Shown here: positions 17,698 to 26,914 of the stretch, piece by piece
Layout: each line of letters opens with the position of its first letter
Numbering within the stretch: the stretch's first letter is position 1
Source of the DNA: Flavobacteriales bacterium
GTDB lineage: Bacteria; Bacteroidota; Bacteroidia; CAIKAF01
Direction: 5' to 3'
Assembly (NCBI GenBank): GCA_025451235.1
Contig: JANWKT010000017.1
Location: 1 to 64,000 of the forward strand
Length of the DNA: 64,000 bases
The notes under the pieces: model-generated
The model's input: only the letters and a program-made list of their open reading frames with translations
The model's database searches: none
Told to the model about the DNA's origin: nothing
Translations under genes and position numbers: made by a program

Positions 17698-18579
17698 TTA
17701 AACCGCCACTTCGGCTTTGATATGAGGATGAGGATCATAATTCTGCAACGTAAAATCCCCGTATTGAAAATCAAATATGTTCTTCACCGCTGGATTGATC
17801 TGCATGGTTGGCAGGGGGCGGCAATCTCTTGACAATTGAAGGTTGGCTTGTTCTATATGATTTGAATATAGATGCGCATCCCCCAAGGTATGCACAAAAT
17901 CACCCGGCTCCAATTCGCAAACTTGCGCAATCATCATGGTGAACAAGGCATAAGAAGCAATATTAAATGGAACTCCTAAAAATACGTCTGCACTCCGCTG
18001 ATATAATTGACAGGATAATTTGCCTCCCGCTACATAAAACTGAAAAAAGGCGTGACAGGGGGGCAAGGCCATCTGGTTGATCTGGCCTACATTCCATGCA
18101 CTTACGATCATTCGCCGGGAATCAGGATTATTCTTGATGGTCTGGATCAATTCTGTTATCTGGTCGATATGGTTGCCATCATTGGTTGGCCAGCTTCTCC
18201 ATTGATATCCATATACCGGACCCAGATCGCCCCATTGATGCGCAAATGTATTATCGTTTGCTATTTTTTCAGAGAATTCCTGGATGGTTTCGCCTTTAAA
18301 CTCTTTGCTCTTTTTATATTTTGCATAAGGCCAGTCGTCCCATATCCGAACTCCGTTTTTCGAGAGGTATTCGATATTGGTTTCGCCTTTCAGGAACCAC
18401 AACAACTCATGAATGATGGATTTTAAATGTAACTTCTTGGTAGTTACCACCGGAAAACCTTTGGATAGGTCAAAACGCATTTGGTGGCCAAAAACACTCA
18501 TCGTTCCGGTTCCGGTCCTGTCTTCCTTCTTGATCCCCTCGTCTAAGATCCTTCTCATCAATTGATGATACTGCTCCAT
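17698..18579 (-). CDS. thyA: Thymidylate synthase
   Basis: Converts dUMP to dTMP using methylene-tetrahydrofolate. 293 residues from the ATG at 18579 ([15 protein letters not shown]). A TTG two codons upstream is less likely. Signature segments are [19 protein letters not shown], the RRMIVSAWN phosphate-binding Arg pair, the catalytic Cys in [24 protein letters not shown], and [11 protein letters not shown] near the end. Upstream partner of folA. Confidence 0.97.
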   Translation of the reverse strand: MEQYHQLMRRILDEGIKKEDRTGTGTMSVFGHQMRFDLSKGFPVVTTKKLHLKSIIHELLWFLKGETNIEYLSKNGVRIWDDWPYAKYKKSKEFKGETIQEFSEKIANDNTFAHQWGDLGPVYGYQWRSWPTNDGNHIDQITELIQTIKNNPDSRRMIVSAWNVGQINQMALPPCHAFFQFYVAGGKLSCQLYQRSADVFLGVPFNIASYALFTMMIAQVCELEPGDFVHTLGDAHLYSNHIEQANLQLSRDCRPLPTMQINPAVKNIFDFQYGDFTLQNYDPHPHIKAEVAV

Positions 18580-18657
18580 GTGCAAATAAATTTTGCTACG
18601 AATTTAATGCGCAAAGCCTTGCAGCAGAAATCAAGTTTTGAGGTATTATAAACAGGG

Positions 18658-20292
18658 TTATCGCAATAGATTCAGTTGGCCCCTGTATACAAAGCTATCG
18701 CCGTTCAGATCAAGCAATTCAACCAAATAGGTGTAGATCCCCTGTGGCAGGGCATTTCCTGACGAAGTGTTTCCATGCCATCCCAGCGAATCATCACTCC
18801 ACTCATATACCTCTTGCCCCCAACGATTAAATATGGTAATATGAACAGCATCCGTACAAGTGCTGAAAATATAAAATGCCTGATTGATCTCATCCTGGTT
18901 AGGTGTAAAGGAATTAGGAATAAACACATGTGCATCGCAATTCAACACATGTATCAGCAGGATGGCGGTATCTGAACATCCCAGTTCGTTGGTAGCAATC
19001 AGCAATACCTCATGATCCCCTGGATGCATAAACGTAAAATCAGGAGATTCTTCTTCAGAATTTCCGGAGGAACCGAAATTCCAAAAGTATTGAGTGGCAT
19101 CGATGGATTGGTTTTGGAACTGAACTGTAAATGGGGCGACGCCTTCAACACTATCTACTGTGAATGCAGCCGTTACATCGGATAAATTCACGGTAAAAAA
19201 TGCGGTATCCGATACTTGCCCACAGGCATTGATGGCATTTACGTAATAGGTTCCTGGGATGAAAACCGAAATGGTCTGGGTAGTTTCACCAGTGCTCCAG
19301 AGATAAGATCCATCTGGGCCGGCATCCAAAATGATCGAGAGATTTTCGCAAACAACCTGATTAGGCAAAGAAGCTGGATTAAGAATGGGAGGAGAGCCCT
19401 GCACCAAGAATAGACTATCGGTAATAGTTCCGTTACAATGGGTTATACTCATCCACAAAGCTAATATAGCTGGATCGGAAATGCTTACTATATATTGAGC
19501 ATTCAATTGATTCCCGTTGATCCACGTTCCATTACCCCCACCCCAGTTTACGCCGGTAAAAGTACCGGTAATCTGTGGCGACATTTGAATAGTGTCACCA
19601 GGACAAATGACCTGGTCGGGACCAGCATCTATGAGCAAGGGAGTAATAGGAGCCGTGCATCCGTTATTTATATAATTAGAATTACCGGCCCAATCATATA
19701 CCACGGTAGCTCCATCTCTATCAGCGGATGATCCGGCAGTGCCTGTTACGCCAAAAATGTCTACCAACTGGGCACAATTGTAATTCACCGCATCCGAACA
19801 ACCACCTCCAAAATCCATGCTGAAATTACGCCACCCGCTGCTAGTGGCATTAGCAAAATGACCCATGGTATTTCCCTGGCATTGAAAAATAATATATAAA
19901 GTATCTGTTAGCCCTGAAAAACTGTTGGCCGCCGGATTAAAGTTGGTGCTGGTAACAATCATCACATGTGCACCGGCCGGCAAAACACCCCCTGTAGGTT
20001 CTAATATAATTCCGCAAGATTGTATGGTAGAATTGAGTTGAACTACTTTTGCAGCAGTTGTGGCATCCTGGCAAATTCCCAGGTATGTATTGTTGGGCCA
20101 GTTAATATTAATAGCCGAAGTATTTAATGCATTCGGCCCTACCTGAAAGCGGACCATTTCATTTTCCCCTTCAGGATTACCACATGCATCCACAAATATA
20201 CTTTCTATTTCAAAACAGGTAGGCGGTATCTGGCTATACATGCTTCCCGTAAAAAGCAATAACATGCAAAGTATATAGCGGGTTTTTTTCAC
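18658..20292 (-). CDS. T9SS cargo protein with gliding-motility C-terminal domain (CHU_C, type B)
   Basis: I favour the GTG at 20292, giving 544 residues that begin MKKTRYILCMLLLFTGSMYSQ, a good signal peptide. A TTG at 20313 overlaps a near-consensus -7 box, and an ATG at 20265 would drop the basic n-region. The N-terminal 200 residues (FEIESIFVDACGNPEGENEMV) resemble lamin-tail-like domains of Bacteroidetes surface proteins. A PKD domain follows (VAPFTVQFQNQS, then HPGDHEVLLIATNELGCSD). The C-terminus FIPNSFTPNQDEINQAF, FNRWGQEVYE and LPQGIYTYLVEL is the type B sorting domain. Exported by the T9SS. Ligand unknown. Confidence 0.88.
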   Translation of the reverse strand: MKKTRYILCMLLLFTGSMYSQIPPTCFEIESIFVDACGNPEGENEMVRFQVGPNALNTSAININWPNNTYLGICQDATTAAKVVQLNSTIQSCGIILEPTGGVLPAGAHVMIVTSTNFNPAANSFSGLTDTLYIIFQCQGNTMGHFANATSSGWRNFSMDFGGGCSDAVNYNCAQLVDIFGVTGTAGSSADRDGATVVYDWAGNSNYINNGCTAPITPLLIDAGPDQVICPGDTIQMSPQITGTFTGVNWGGGNGTWINGNQLNAQYIVSISDPAILALWMSITHCNGTITDSLFLVQGSPPILNPASLPNQVVCENLSIILDAGPDGSYLWSTGETTQTISVFIPGTYYVNAINACGQVSDTAFFTVNLSDVTAAFTVDSVEGVAPFTVQFQNQSIDATQYFWNFGSSGNSEEESPDFTFMHPGDHEVLLIATNELGCSDTAILLIHVLNCDAHVFIPNSFTPNQDEINQAFYIFSTCTDAVHITIFNRWGQEVYEWSDDSLGWHGNTSSGNALPQGIYTYLVELLDLNGDSFVYRGQLNLLR

Positions 20293-20313
20293 GTATCTTT
20301 TAAACGGTTGCAA

Positions 20314-20806
20314 ATATCGGTGATTTCTTTCTGTATTAGATGAAATGAAAGTTAAGTTTAACGTGAATTTATCCCCAATCTAACATATTCTTTATCAGAT
20401 GCTTATTCTGGCTTGGTGGTTTTTGGGTCTTATAGGGTGGTCCTAGGCAGCAACTGCGGCCTCTTTGGCCTTGCCTGCCACCATAGCTATCGGAATTCAT
20501 GCTCTTACACGGCCCGGTCGATGGCGCTGGCCACTCTGGTATCGGGAAATGTCTTATTCCTGCCCATGGCAGTAATGCGTTTTTATATTAGCATATGCAA
20601 TTATCACAGGATGCTGGTAGCTCATTCACCTCCATCGATGTTCCTCTAAATAGCATCCCCCCAACCCACATTTTGACAAATAATATTAAAATGACAAATT
20701 TTAATTATTATAATTTACTGTTATTCAATATTATGAGTTTTTAATGGGGAGATGAGGGTGTTCAGGAAGATGTGTTAAAAGTCTGGTGTGTGGAATAAAA
20801 ATATAT
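20314..20806. other. Non-coding region with GC-rich patch
   Basis: About 490 bases between the divergent CHU_C gene and the secreted-protein operon. Roughly 20410-20660 is markedly richer in G+C than either side and carries short, interrupted open frames on both strands. No intact gene, tRNA or IS ends could be supported. It may be the remains of a decayed gene or element. Confidence 0.4.
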
Positions 20807-20814
20807 TACATTTG
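20807..20814 (+). promoter_or_regulatory. -7 promoter element TACATTTG
   Basis: Exact TAnnTTTG match 31 bases before the ATG at 20846. Likely drives that small gene and the large T9SS cargo gene that follows 15 bp after it. Confidence 0.5.
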
Positions 20815-20845
20815 CTTACTAACTATATTTTAAACGTCCACAATT

Positions 20846-21202
20846 ATGATAAGAAACCCACTTTTCAAGAGAGTGCTTTTTTTAGGCATTTCTTGTTTTT
20901 TCAGTAGCTGGATACTTTCAGCACAAACCGTCAACAGCAACCAGCATACAAACGGCACATCAAGAGATACGGAAAACACCAGGGTCGAATCTACTTCTCA
21001 ATTACCCGGCTTTCCGGTTTTTGTGAATACAGGTAATCCGGAGATTGATAACGCTAATTATGCTGCAGCAAAAGAAAAATGGATCAGCGAAAACCAGGAA
21101 CTTTATAATAAATACCTGCAGTCACTCAAAACCAACAAGGCAAATAGCACCGCTAAAGGAAATCCTTCCACTTCAACCGTAACTCAACCCAATAAAGACT
21201 AA
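20846..21202 (+). CDS. Small exported protein, unknown
   Basis: 118 residues with a hydrophobic export signal (MIRNPLFKRVLFLGISCFFSSWILSAQ). The mature part is polar: a Thr/Asn/Ser-rich stretch, a conserved-looking core (FPVFVNTGNPEIDNANYAAAKEKW) and a Lys/Asn/Thr-rich tail. The core resembles short Bacteroidetes proteins in which PxFVxTGNPxxDxxxYxxAKxxW is shared, but I cannot name a family. Cotranscribed with the next gene, 15 bp downstream. Confidence 0.7.
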   Translation: MIRNPLFKRVLFLGISCFFSSWILSAQTVNSNQHTNGTSRDTENTRVESTSQLPGFPVFVNTGNPEIDNANYAAAKEKWISENQELYNKYLQSLKTNKANSTAKGNPSTSTVTQPNKD

Positions 21203-21217
21203 TTCAATATTTATCAT

Positions 21218-24200
21218 ATGAAAAGATTATATACTTTTTTTAAGCCCGGCATTTTTACATCTGTTTTTTTGTTCATGTTCATCGTGATTGGTCGAAGCCA
21301 ACCTGTGAATGACGATTGTTCAGGTGTTACACCCACTACTTTAGTCAATGGTACACCGGTAGTTTTTAATGGGACTACGGTTGGTGCAACCGGCTCATTT
21401 GCTGAAATGAATGTATTAGGTGGAGTTTCGGTATGGGAAGCTGTTACCTTAACAGGCAGTTGCAACGATCTTACGGTTAGCTTCTGTGGAACAGCTCCAG
21501 GAGTTCAGGCGGATGTATGGATCGTTTATTCAGATTGCCCACTGACCCAATATTTCTTCAATACCTCGTACAACAATGTGGATTGCGGTGACGGGAACTG
21601 GACCATTATATACAATGGTCTCCCTGCAGGGACCTATTATTTACCTGTACTTGCAGATTTTGGCAATATTCCGGGAGCTTATACAATGACCGTTTCATCT
21701 ATTGATTGCCCTCCACCTCCTGCAAATGATCTATCCATGAATGCTTTCCCTATTCCTCCATTTTGTGATCCGGTTACCATTTCTGGCACCACCTATCAGT
21801 CTACCTCCGACCCGGATGCCATTAACTGTTTTACTTCGGTAGATGGTGCAGGTGTATGGTATACATTAACTGGAAATGGGTTCAGTATTACGGCCGACAT
21901 ATGTCCTAATACCTATGATACAAAGCTGCATGTATATACCGGAAGCCCAGGATCGTTTACCTGTGTAACAGGGAATGATGATTTTTGTGGATTGGGCTCA
22001 CAGGTTACTTGGAACTCTATTAACGGAACAACCTATTATATTTTTGTATCGGGCTTCGGCGGAGATGTGGGTACTTTTGATCTGAACTTGAGTCTCAATG
22101 ACAATCTTGCTCCTGTTCCGGATGTGATGTCACTCCCTAACGCAACGGGTGCATGCTCAGCAACAGTTACAACACCTACCGCCACCGATAATTGTGCCGG
22201 TTCTATCAACGGTGTTATTACAGACACTGTAGTTAACTCTCCAGGTAATTTTACCATCGAGTGGACTTATGATGACAATCATGGAAATACAACTACCCAA
22301 ACCCAAAATGTAATTACTAGTGATGTTATTTCTCCTAACATTACTTTTTGTCCCGGAAATATTACACAAAACAATGCTCCTGGCATGTGCTTGACCAATG
22401 TTTCTTTGGGGACTCCAACCGCCACAGATAATTGCAGTGTAGCCAGTATTACCAACAATGCTCCTGCGGGGGGATTCCCAATTGGGGTTACTACGGTTAC
22501 ATGGACAGTAACAGATCCATCTCTCAATTCAAGCACTTGCTCGCAGGTGGTGACCATCAATGATGGGGAAGCCCCTTCGGCGACTTGTCAGAATATAACG
22601 GTGAGTCTTGACGTGAATGGACAAGCAACCGTTCTTGCTGCAGATGTAGACAACGGAAGTGTAGACAATCCGACACAGATCTTTAATTATACGTATGATT
22701 TCACTTCAGGTCCCCAGGGTTTTACCACAGGTAATGAACCATTTGCTTATTGGGGACTTCCAAGTATTTCATCCACATGGAGCACAACCACAGGTTTTGG
22801 AAATCCATCAGAAAGCTATGGAAACATGAACAATGGAAGCATGGGTGCAGAACATAGTTGGATCATGTCACCCGTACTTTCTTGGGGAACTGCATTTGAT
22901 TTGACCTTTGATTCATATTCCAATAATGAATCGGGAACGTACGATGCAGAATTTGTTGAGTTTTCTACCGATGGAGGATCCACTTGGAACAGTGCAGGAA
23001 CCCATCCAAGCTTTTCAACTTATGGTGATGCTACCTGGCATACCATTACTTTTAATATAAGCTCCCCTGCCACTTCTAACGGAAGGGTCCGTTTCAGGTA
23101 TGATACCGGAGACGATTGCTGCGGTCCATTCGGACAACAGGGATGGTATATTGACAATGTATCGATTAGTTCTCAGGTATATTGTGGAAGTGCACTGAGT
23201 TATTCCCTGAGCAATTCGAATTTTGATTGTAATGATATCGGTACCAACAACGTTACATTAACTGTAACCGATGCTTATTCAAATGTAGATAGTTGCAGCG
23301 CTGTAATTACCATTGTGGATGATATGCCACCGAATGTTTTGGTTCAGGATATTACCGTTAACCTCAATGGCTCGGGAGTAGCTACTATTACGGCCATGGA
23401 CATTGATAATGGAAGTACCGACAATTGCGGTATTGTTTCTTATGCTCTTTCAGATTCCATTTTTGGTTGTGGTGATTCATGCAGTTCTACCTATGCATTG
23501 CATTTTGATGGAGGTGATGATTATATTGAAGGTATCAATGCAAACCTTCCACAAGGAAATGCCTCCAGAACCATTGAAGCCTGGATCAATCCCGAATTGA
23601 TCTCTGGTCAAATAGGTTCGATCTTCGAATGGGGAAATATCAGCTCAGGTGAAAGATCAGGCATCATGTATAACAACCAACGGCTTTATTATGTCGGGGA
23701 AAATAATGATGTACAAGGATTGATATACATTCCTCAAAACCAATGGAGCCATGTCGCCGTTACCTATGATGGATCTCAAATAAGCTTATATGTAAATGGT
23801 GTGGCGGACGCTACCGGATATCCTTCTACAAATACAACAGGAACTACTTTCAGAATAGGAACAGGAGGTAACAGCCCTCCCGTAACTGAATATTTTAAAG
23901 GTGGTATTGATGAAGTAAGGGTTTGGGATTATAACAGAAGCCAGGCCGAAATTGTTGGAAGCATGAATAAATGTTTGAATGGTGCTGAACCTGGTTTGGT
24001 AGGTTATTATAAAATGGAAGAAGGTACCGGAACTACTGCTAACGACAATTCATTCAGTGCAGCCAGCGGAACAATGAACAATATGACCAATGCTGCCTGG
24101 ATCAATGCAAGCACTGCAAATTTATCAGGGGCTATTCCGGTTTCATTAACTGTTACAGACGGATCGGGTAACTCCGCTTCGGCTATTGCATATGTAACAG

Positions 24201-24946
24201 TCAATGATCCACAAAGTCCAACCTTCACCTCTTGTCCGGCTGATGTTACCCAATGCGAATCCTCCGGTCATATAGTGCTGTATACTACACCGGCGGCGGC
24301 AGATAATTGTGCAGTTGTAACCGTAACTCAGATCTCCGGTTTAGCTTCAGGATCAAATTTCCCATTAGGGGTAACTACCAATACTTTTGTTGCAGTTGAT
24401 CCATCAGGAAATACGGATACTTGTTCATTCACTGTGTCTGTGTTTACAGAACCTACCGTTACATTTGTTCTTAACCCTAACAACGTTTGTTTGGATGGTG
24501 GGCTTGTAACCATGAGTGGTTTACCGGCCGGAGGAATTTATACCGGACCAGGTACCTCCGGAAACACTTTTAATCCGATGGCTGCTGGTTTAGGTAACCA
24601 TACCGTAAGCTATACTTATACAGATGCCAACGGTTGCTTCACAACTGAAAATGCTATATATACCGTTATCTCCTGCTTGGGTATTGAAGGAGAAGACGGT
24701 GTTACTGCCACTATTTATCCAAATCCAAGCGGCGGTATATTCAATATTAGCATGAGTGAATTACCAAAAGGCAATAACACGATCAGATTGATCAATGCTT
24801 TAGGACAGGTAATGTATACTGCTGCCTTAACATCGACCCTACAAACTGTTGATGTGAGTACTTTAGCTGCAGCTACTTATTATCTACAAATTATTACTGA
24901 AGAGGGAATTATATCAAGGCAAATCATGATCACACATCAATATTAG
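21218..24946 (+). CDS. Large T9SS cargo protein with HYR and LamG domains (type A sorting domain)
   Basis: 1,242 residues. Signal region MKRLYTFFKPGIFTSVFLFM. Two pre-peptidase-like Cys-containing domains fill residues about 28-285 (PVNDDCSG, then PPPANDLSMNAFPI). HYR-like repeats with TPTATDNC follow at about 290-480. A beta-sandwich segment (FTTGNEPFAYWG, then GWYIDNVSISS) spans about 490-650. A LamG/concanavalin-like domain (LHFDGGDDYIEGI, then GGIDEVRVWDYNRSQAEI) spans about 765-920, and another HYR unit follows at about 1000-1070. The C-terminus ATIYPNPSGGIFNISM, INALGQVMY and YYLQIITEEGIISRQI is the type A (TIGR04183-like) sorting domain. Likely a surface-bound binding protein. No catalytic residues identified. 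Confidence 0.9.
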   Translation: MKRLYTFFKPGIFTSVFLFMFIVIGRSQPVNDDCSGVTPTTLVNGTPVVFNGTTVGATGSFAEMNVLGGVSVWEAVTLTGSCNDLTVSFCGTAPGVQADVWIVYSDCPLTQYFFNTSYNNVDCGDGNWTIIYNGLPAGTYYLPVLADFGNIPGAYTMTVSSIDCPPPPANDLSMNAFPIPPFCDPVTISGTTYQSTSDPDAINCFTSVDGAGVWYTLTGNGFSITADICPNTYDTKLHVYTGSPGSFTCVTGNDDFCGLGSQVTWNSINGTTYYIFVSGFGGDVGTFDLNLSLNDNLAPVPDVMSLPNATGACSATVTTPTATDNCAGSINGVITDTVVNSPGNFTIEWTYDDNHGNTTTQTQNVITSDVISPNITFCPGNITQNNAPGMCLTNVSLGTPTATDNCSVASITNNAPAGGFPIGVTTVTWTVTDPSLNSSTCSQVVTINDGEAPSATCQNITVSLDVNGQATVLAADVDNGSVDNPTQIFNYTYDFTSGPQGFTTGNEPFAYWGLPSISSTWSTTTGFGNPSESYGNMNNGSMGAEHSWIMSPVLSWGTAFDLTFDSYSNNESGTYDAEFVEFSTDGGSTWNSAGTHPSFSTYGDATWHTITFNISSPATSNGRVRFRYDTGDDCCGPFGQQGWYIDNVSISSQVYCGSALSYSLSNSNFDCNDIGTNNVTLTVTDAYSNVDSCSAVITIVDDMPPNVLVQDITVNLNGSGVATITAMDIDNGSTDNCGIVSYALSDSIFGCGDSCSSTYALHFDGGDDYIEGINANLPQGNASRTIEAWINPELISGQIGSIFEWGNISSGERSGIMYNNQRLYYVGENNDVQGLIYIPQNQWSHVAVTYDGSQISLYVNGVADATGYPSTNTTGTTFRIGTGGNSPPVTEYFKGGIDEVRVWDYNRSQAEIVGSMNKCLNGAEPGLVGYYKMEEGTGTTANDNSFSAASGTMNNMTNAAWINASTANLSGAIPVSLTVTDGSGNSASAIAYVTVNDPQSPTFTSCPADVTQCESSGHIVLYTTPAAADNCAVVTVTQISGLASGSNFPLGVTTNTFVAVDPSGNTDTCSFTVSVFTEPTVTFVLNPNNVCLDGGLVTMSGLPAGGIYTGPGTSGNTFNPMAAGLGNHTVSYTYTDANGCFTTENAIYTVISCLGIEGEDGVTATIYPNPSGGIFNISMSELPKGNNTIRLINALGQVMYTAALTSTLQTVDVSTLAAATYYLQIITEEGIISRQIMITHQY

Positions 24947-24975
24947 CCACTCCTTTTTCCCACAAGTCTTTTTTT

Positions 24976-25014
24976 AAAGGCACCCTGACCTAAGCGTCAG
25001 GGTGCCTTTTTTTG
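24976..25014 (+). terminator. Strong Rho-independent terminator
   Basis: Perfect 14-bp stem AAAGGCACCCTGAC / GTCAGGGTGCCTTT, six-base loop, then further T residues. Ends the 20846-24946 transcript. Confidence 0.92.
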
Positions 25015-25130
25015 TTGGATGATCTTCTTTTACCGACACTTACCGGGTTGGGCTTATACATACATTGAAATTTCAATTTATGCCAGGTGGTCTTGATAAA
25101 AATGAAAAAAAAAATTATTTTGGTAAAGTT

Positions 25131-26849
25131 ATGATTGACAAAAAATGGAGCATAAAGCCGGTACCCGGTCCGGCAAAGGTAGAGGACCTTGCTAAATCAA
25201 TTAACGTGAATGATCATATTGCTCGGTTATTGATTCAAAGAGGAATTACCACCTATGAGGAAGCAAGAATGTTCTTCAGGCCCAATGCCACTGATCTCCA
25301 TGATCCCTTTTTAATGAAAGATATGGACAAAGCGGTGCAACGTATTTTGGCGGCTATGGATGCACATGAGAAGATCCTGGTTTTTGGAGATTACGATGTC
25401 GACGGAACATCGAGTGTTGCCATGGTTTATTCTTTCTTTAAAAATGAAATAGGTTATGTTAGCTGCGCCTACTATATTCCCGACAGGTATAAAGAAGGCT
25501 ATGGTATTTCAAAAACGGGAATCGATTTTGCTATAGACAATGAATTTTCTTTGATCATTTGTTTGGATTGCGGAATAAAATCAGTTGAACTGATTCAGTA
25601 TGCCAAAGAACAGAGTGTTGATTTTGTGGTTTGCGATCATCACCTGCCCGGATCTGTATTGCCACCAGCTGTTGCCATTTTAAATGCAAAACAAAAAGAT
25701 TGCCATTATCCATATAAGGAATTATGCGGCTGTGGTGTTGGTTTTAAATTAATGCAAGCCTTATCGCAAAAAATAGGACTACCTGCACAAGATGTATATG
25801 GATACCTTGACATGGTTTGCATTGCTACGTGCAGCGATATTGTTCCACTTACTGGGGAAAACAGGATCCTGGTAGCAGAAGGTTTAAAAATGCTGAATGC
25901 ACATCCACGGCCCGGTTTAAAAAAAATGCTGGAACTCGCCAAAGTGAATAAAAAATTTACCGTGGAGGATGTGGTGTTCATCATAGGTCCGAGAATCAAC
26001 GCTGCCGGTAGGATAAAACATGGAAGTGGCGCAGTAGAATTGTTAATGGCCAGTGGAAATGATCCCTTGATCAGTGAATATGCCGAAATACTACAAAGCA
26101 GTAATACGGAACGCCAGGGTCTTGATAAATCCATCACTGCCGAAGCTTTGCAAATGATAGAAGAAAATGAAGTCTTAAAAAATAAAAAATCGAATGTTCT
26201 TTTCAATGCTACCTGGCATAAAGGAGTGGTGGGTATTGTGGCTTCAAGGGTGTTGGAAAGATATTATAAACCCACCATTATACTCACAGAAAGCAATGGA
26301 ATGGCGACAGGCTCGGCCCGAAGTATTAAAGGATTTGATGTTCACCAAGCCATTGAAGAATGCGCAGAATTATTGGAAAATTATGGAGGCCATACGTTTG
26401 CAGCAGGCTTAAGTATGAAAATAGAAAACCTCTCGGAATTCCAGCAGAAATTTGAAGATACCGTGATCGCGATGCTGAATGGTATCGTACCTGTACCGGA
26501 AATTGAAATTGATGAGGAATTGTCTTTGGAAAAAATAAATCCGAAGTTCTATAAGATCATCCAACAACTGGCTCCTTTTGGTCCTGGAAACATGGACCCG
26601 GTTTTTATGTGTAAGCATGTAATTGCATTGGAAGGTACCCGAATTGTGGGTGATAACCATTTAAAGCTGGTGATCGCACCTAAGGATCATCCGGAAATGG
26701 CATTCAAAGCCATCGCTTTTAAGCAAGGCCATCATCTGGATGAGTTGATGAAAGGAAACTCCTTTTCTATTGCCTACAACCTGCGTGAAAATGAATGGAT
26801 GGGTAATGTTAGCCTGGAATTGGACATCAAAGACATCAAAATGGACTAA
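25131..26849 (+). CDS. recJ: Single-stranded-DNA-specific exonuclease RecJ
   Basis: 5'-3' exonuclease on ssDNA for recombination and mismatch repair. 572 residues from the ATG at 25131. An in-frame TTG at 25065 adds a low-quality tail. DHH-family metal motifs are FGDYDVDGTSSVAM, CLDCGIKS and VVCDHHLPG. NAAGRIKHG corresponds to a later DHH motif. The DHHA1 part shows KGVVGIVASRVLERYYKP and GGHTFAAGLS. The C-terminal OB-like region (ELDIKDIKMD) fits. The first ~40 residues match the RecJ N-terminus (WSIKPVPGP, then LLIQRGITTYEEARMFF). Single gene between two terminators. Confidence 0.96.
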   Translation: MIDKKWSIKPVPGPAKVEDLAKSINVNDHIARLLIQRGITTYEEARMFFRPNATDLHDPFLMKDMDKAVQRILAAMDAHEKILVFGDYDVDGTSSVAMVYSFFKNEIGYVSCAYYIPDRYKEGYGISKTGIDFAIDNEFSLIICLDCGIKSVELIQYAKEQSVDFVVCDHHLPGSVLPPAVAILNAKQKDCHYPYKELCGCGVGFKLMQALSQKIGLPAQDVYGYLDMVCIATCSDIVPLTGENRILVAEGLKMLNAHPRPGLKKMLELAKVNKKFTVEDVVFIIGPRINAAGRIKHGSGAVELLMASGNDPLISEYAEILQSSNTERQGLDKSITAEALQMIEENEVLKNKKSNVLFNATWHKGVVGIVASRVLERYYKPTIILTESNGMATGSARSIKGFDVHQAIEECAELLENYGGHTFAAGLSMKIENLSEFQQKFEDTVIAMLNGIVPVPEIEIDEELSLEKINPKFYKIIQQLAPFGPGNMDPVFMCKHVIALEGTRIVGDNHLKLVIAPKDHPEMAFKAIAFKQGHHLDELMKGNSFSIAYNLRENEWMGNVSLELDIKDIKMD

Positions 26850-26861
26850 ATCATATTTAAA

Positions 26862-26899
26862 AAAAGCAAGGCGAGATTGATCCATCCCGCCTTGCTTTT
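26862..26899. terminator. Bidirectional terminator between recJ and the T9SS cargo gene
   Basis: Stem AAAAGCAAGGCG / CGCCTTGCTTTT (12 bp), 14-base loop that can extend the pairing after one mismatch, T-rich on the right and A-rich on the left. It serves recJ (+) and the convergent gene ending at 26915 (-). Confidence 0.9.
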
Positions 26900-26914
26900 C
26901 TTTTCCTAAGTAGG

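Noticed and set aside
20413-20649. Open frame of 78 codons on the plus strand
   Set aside because: No start context or promoter, odd composition and no family resemblance. It lies in the GC-rich patch of a non-coding region.
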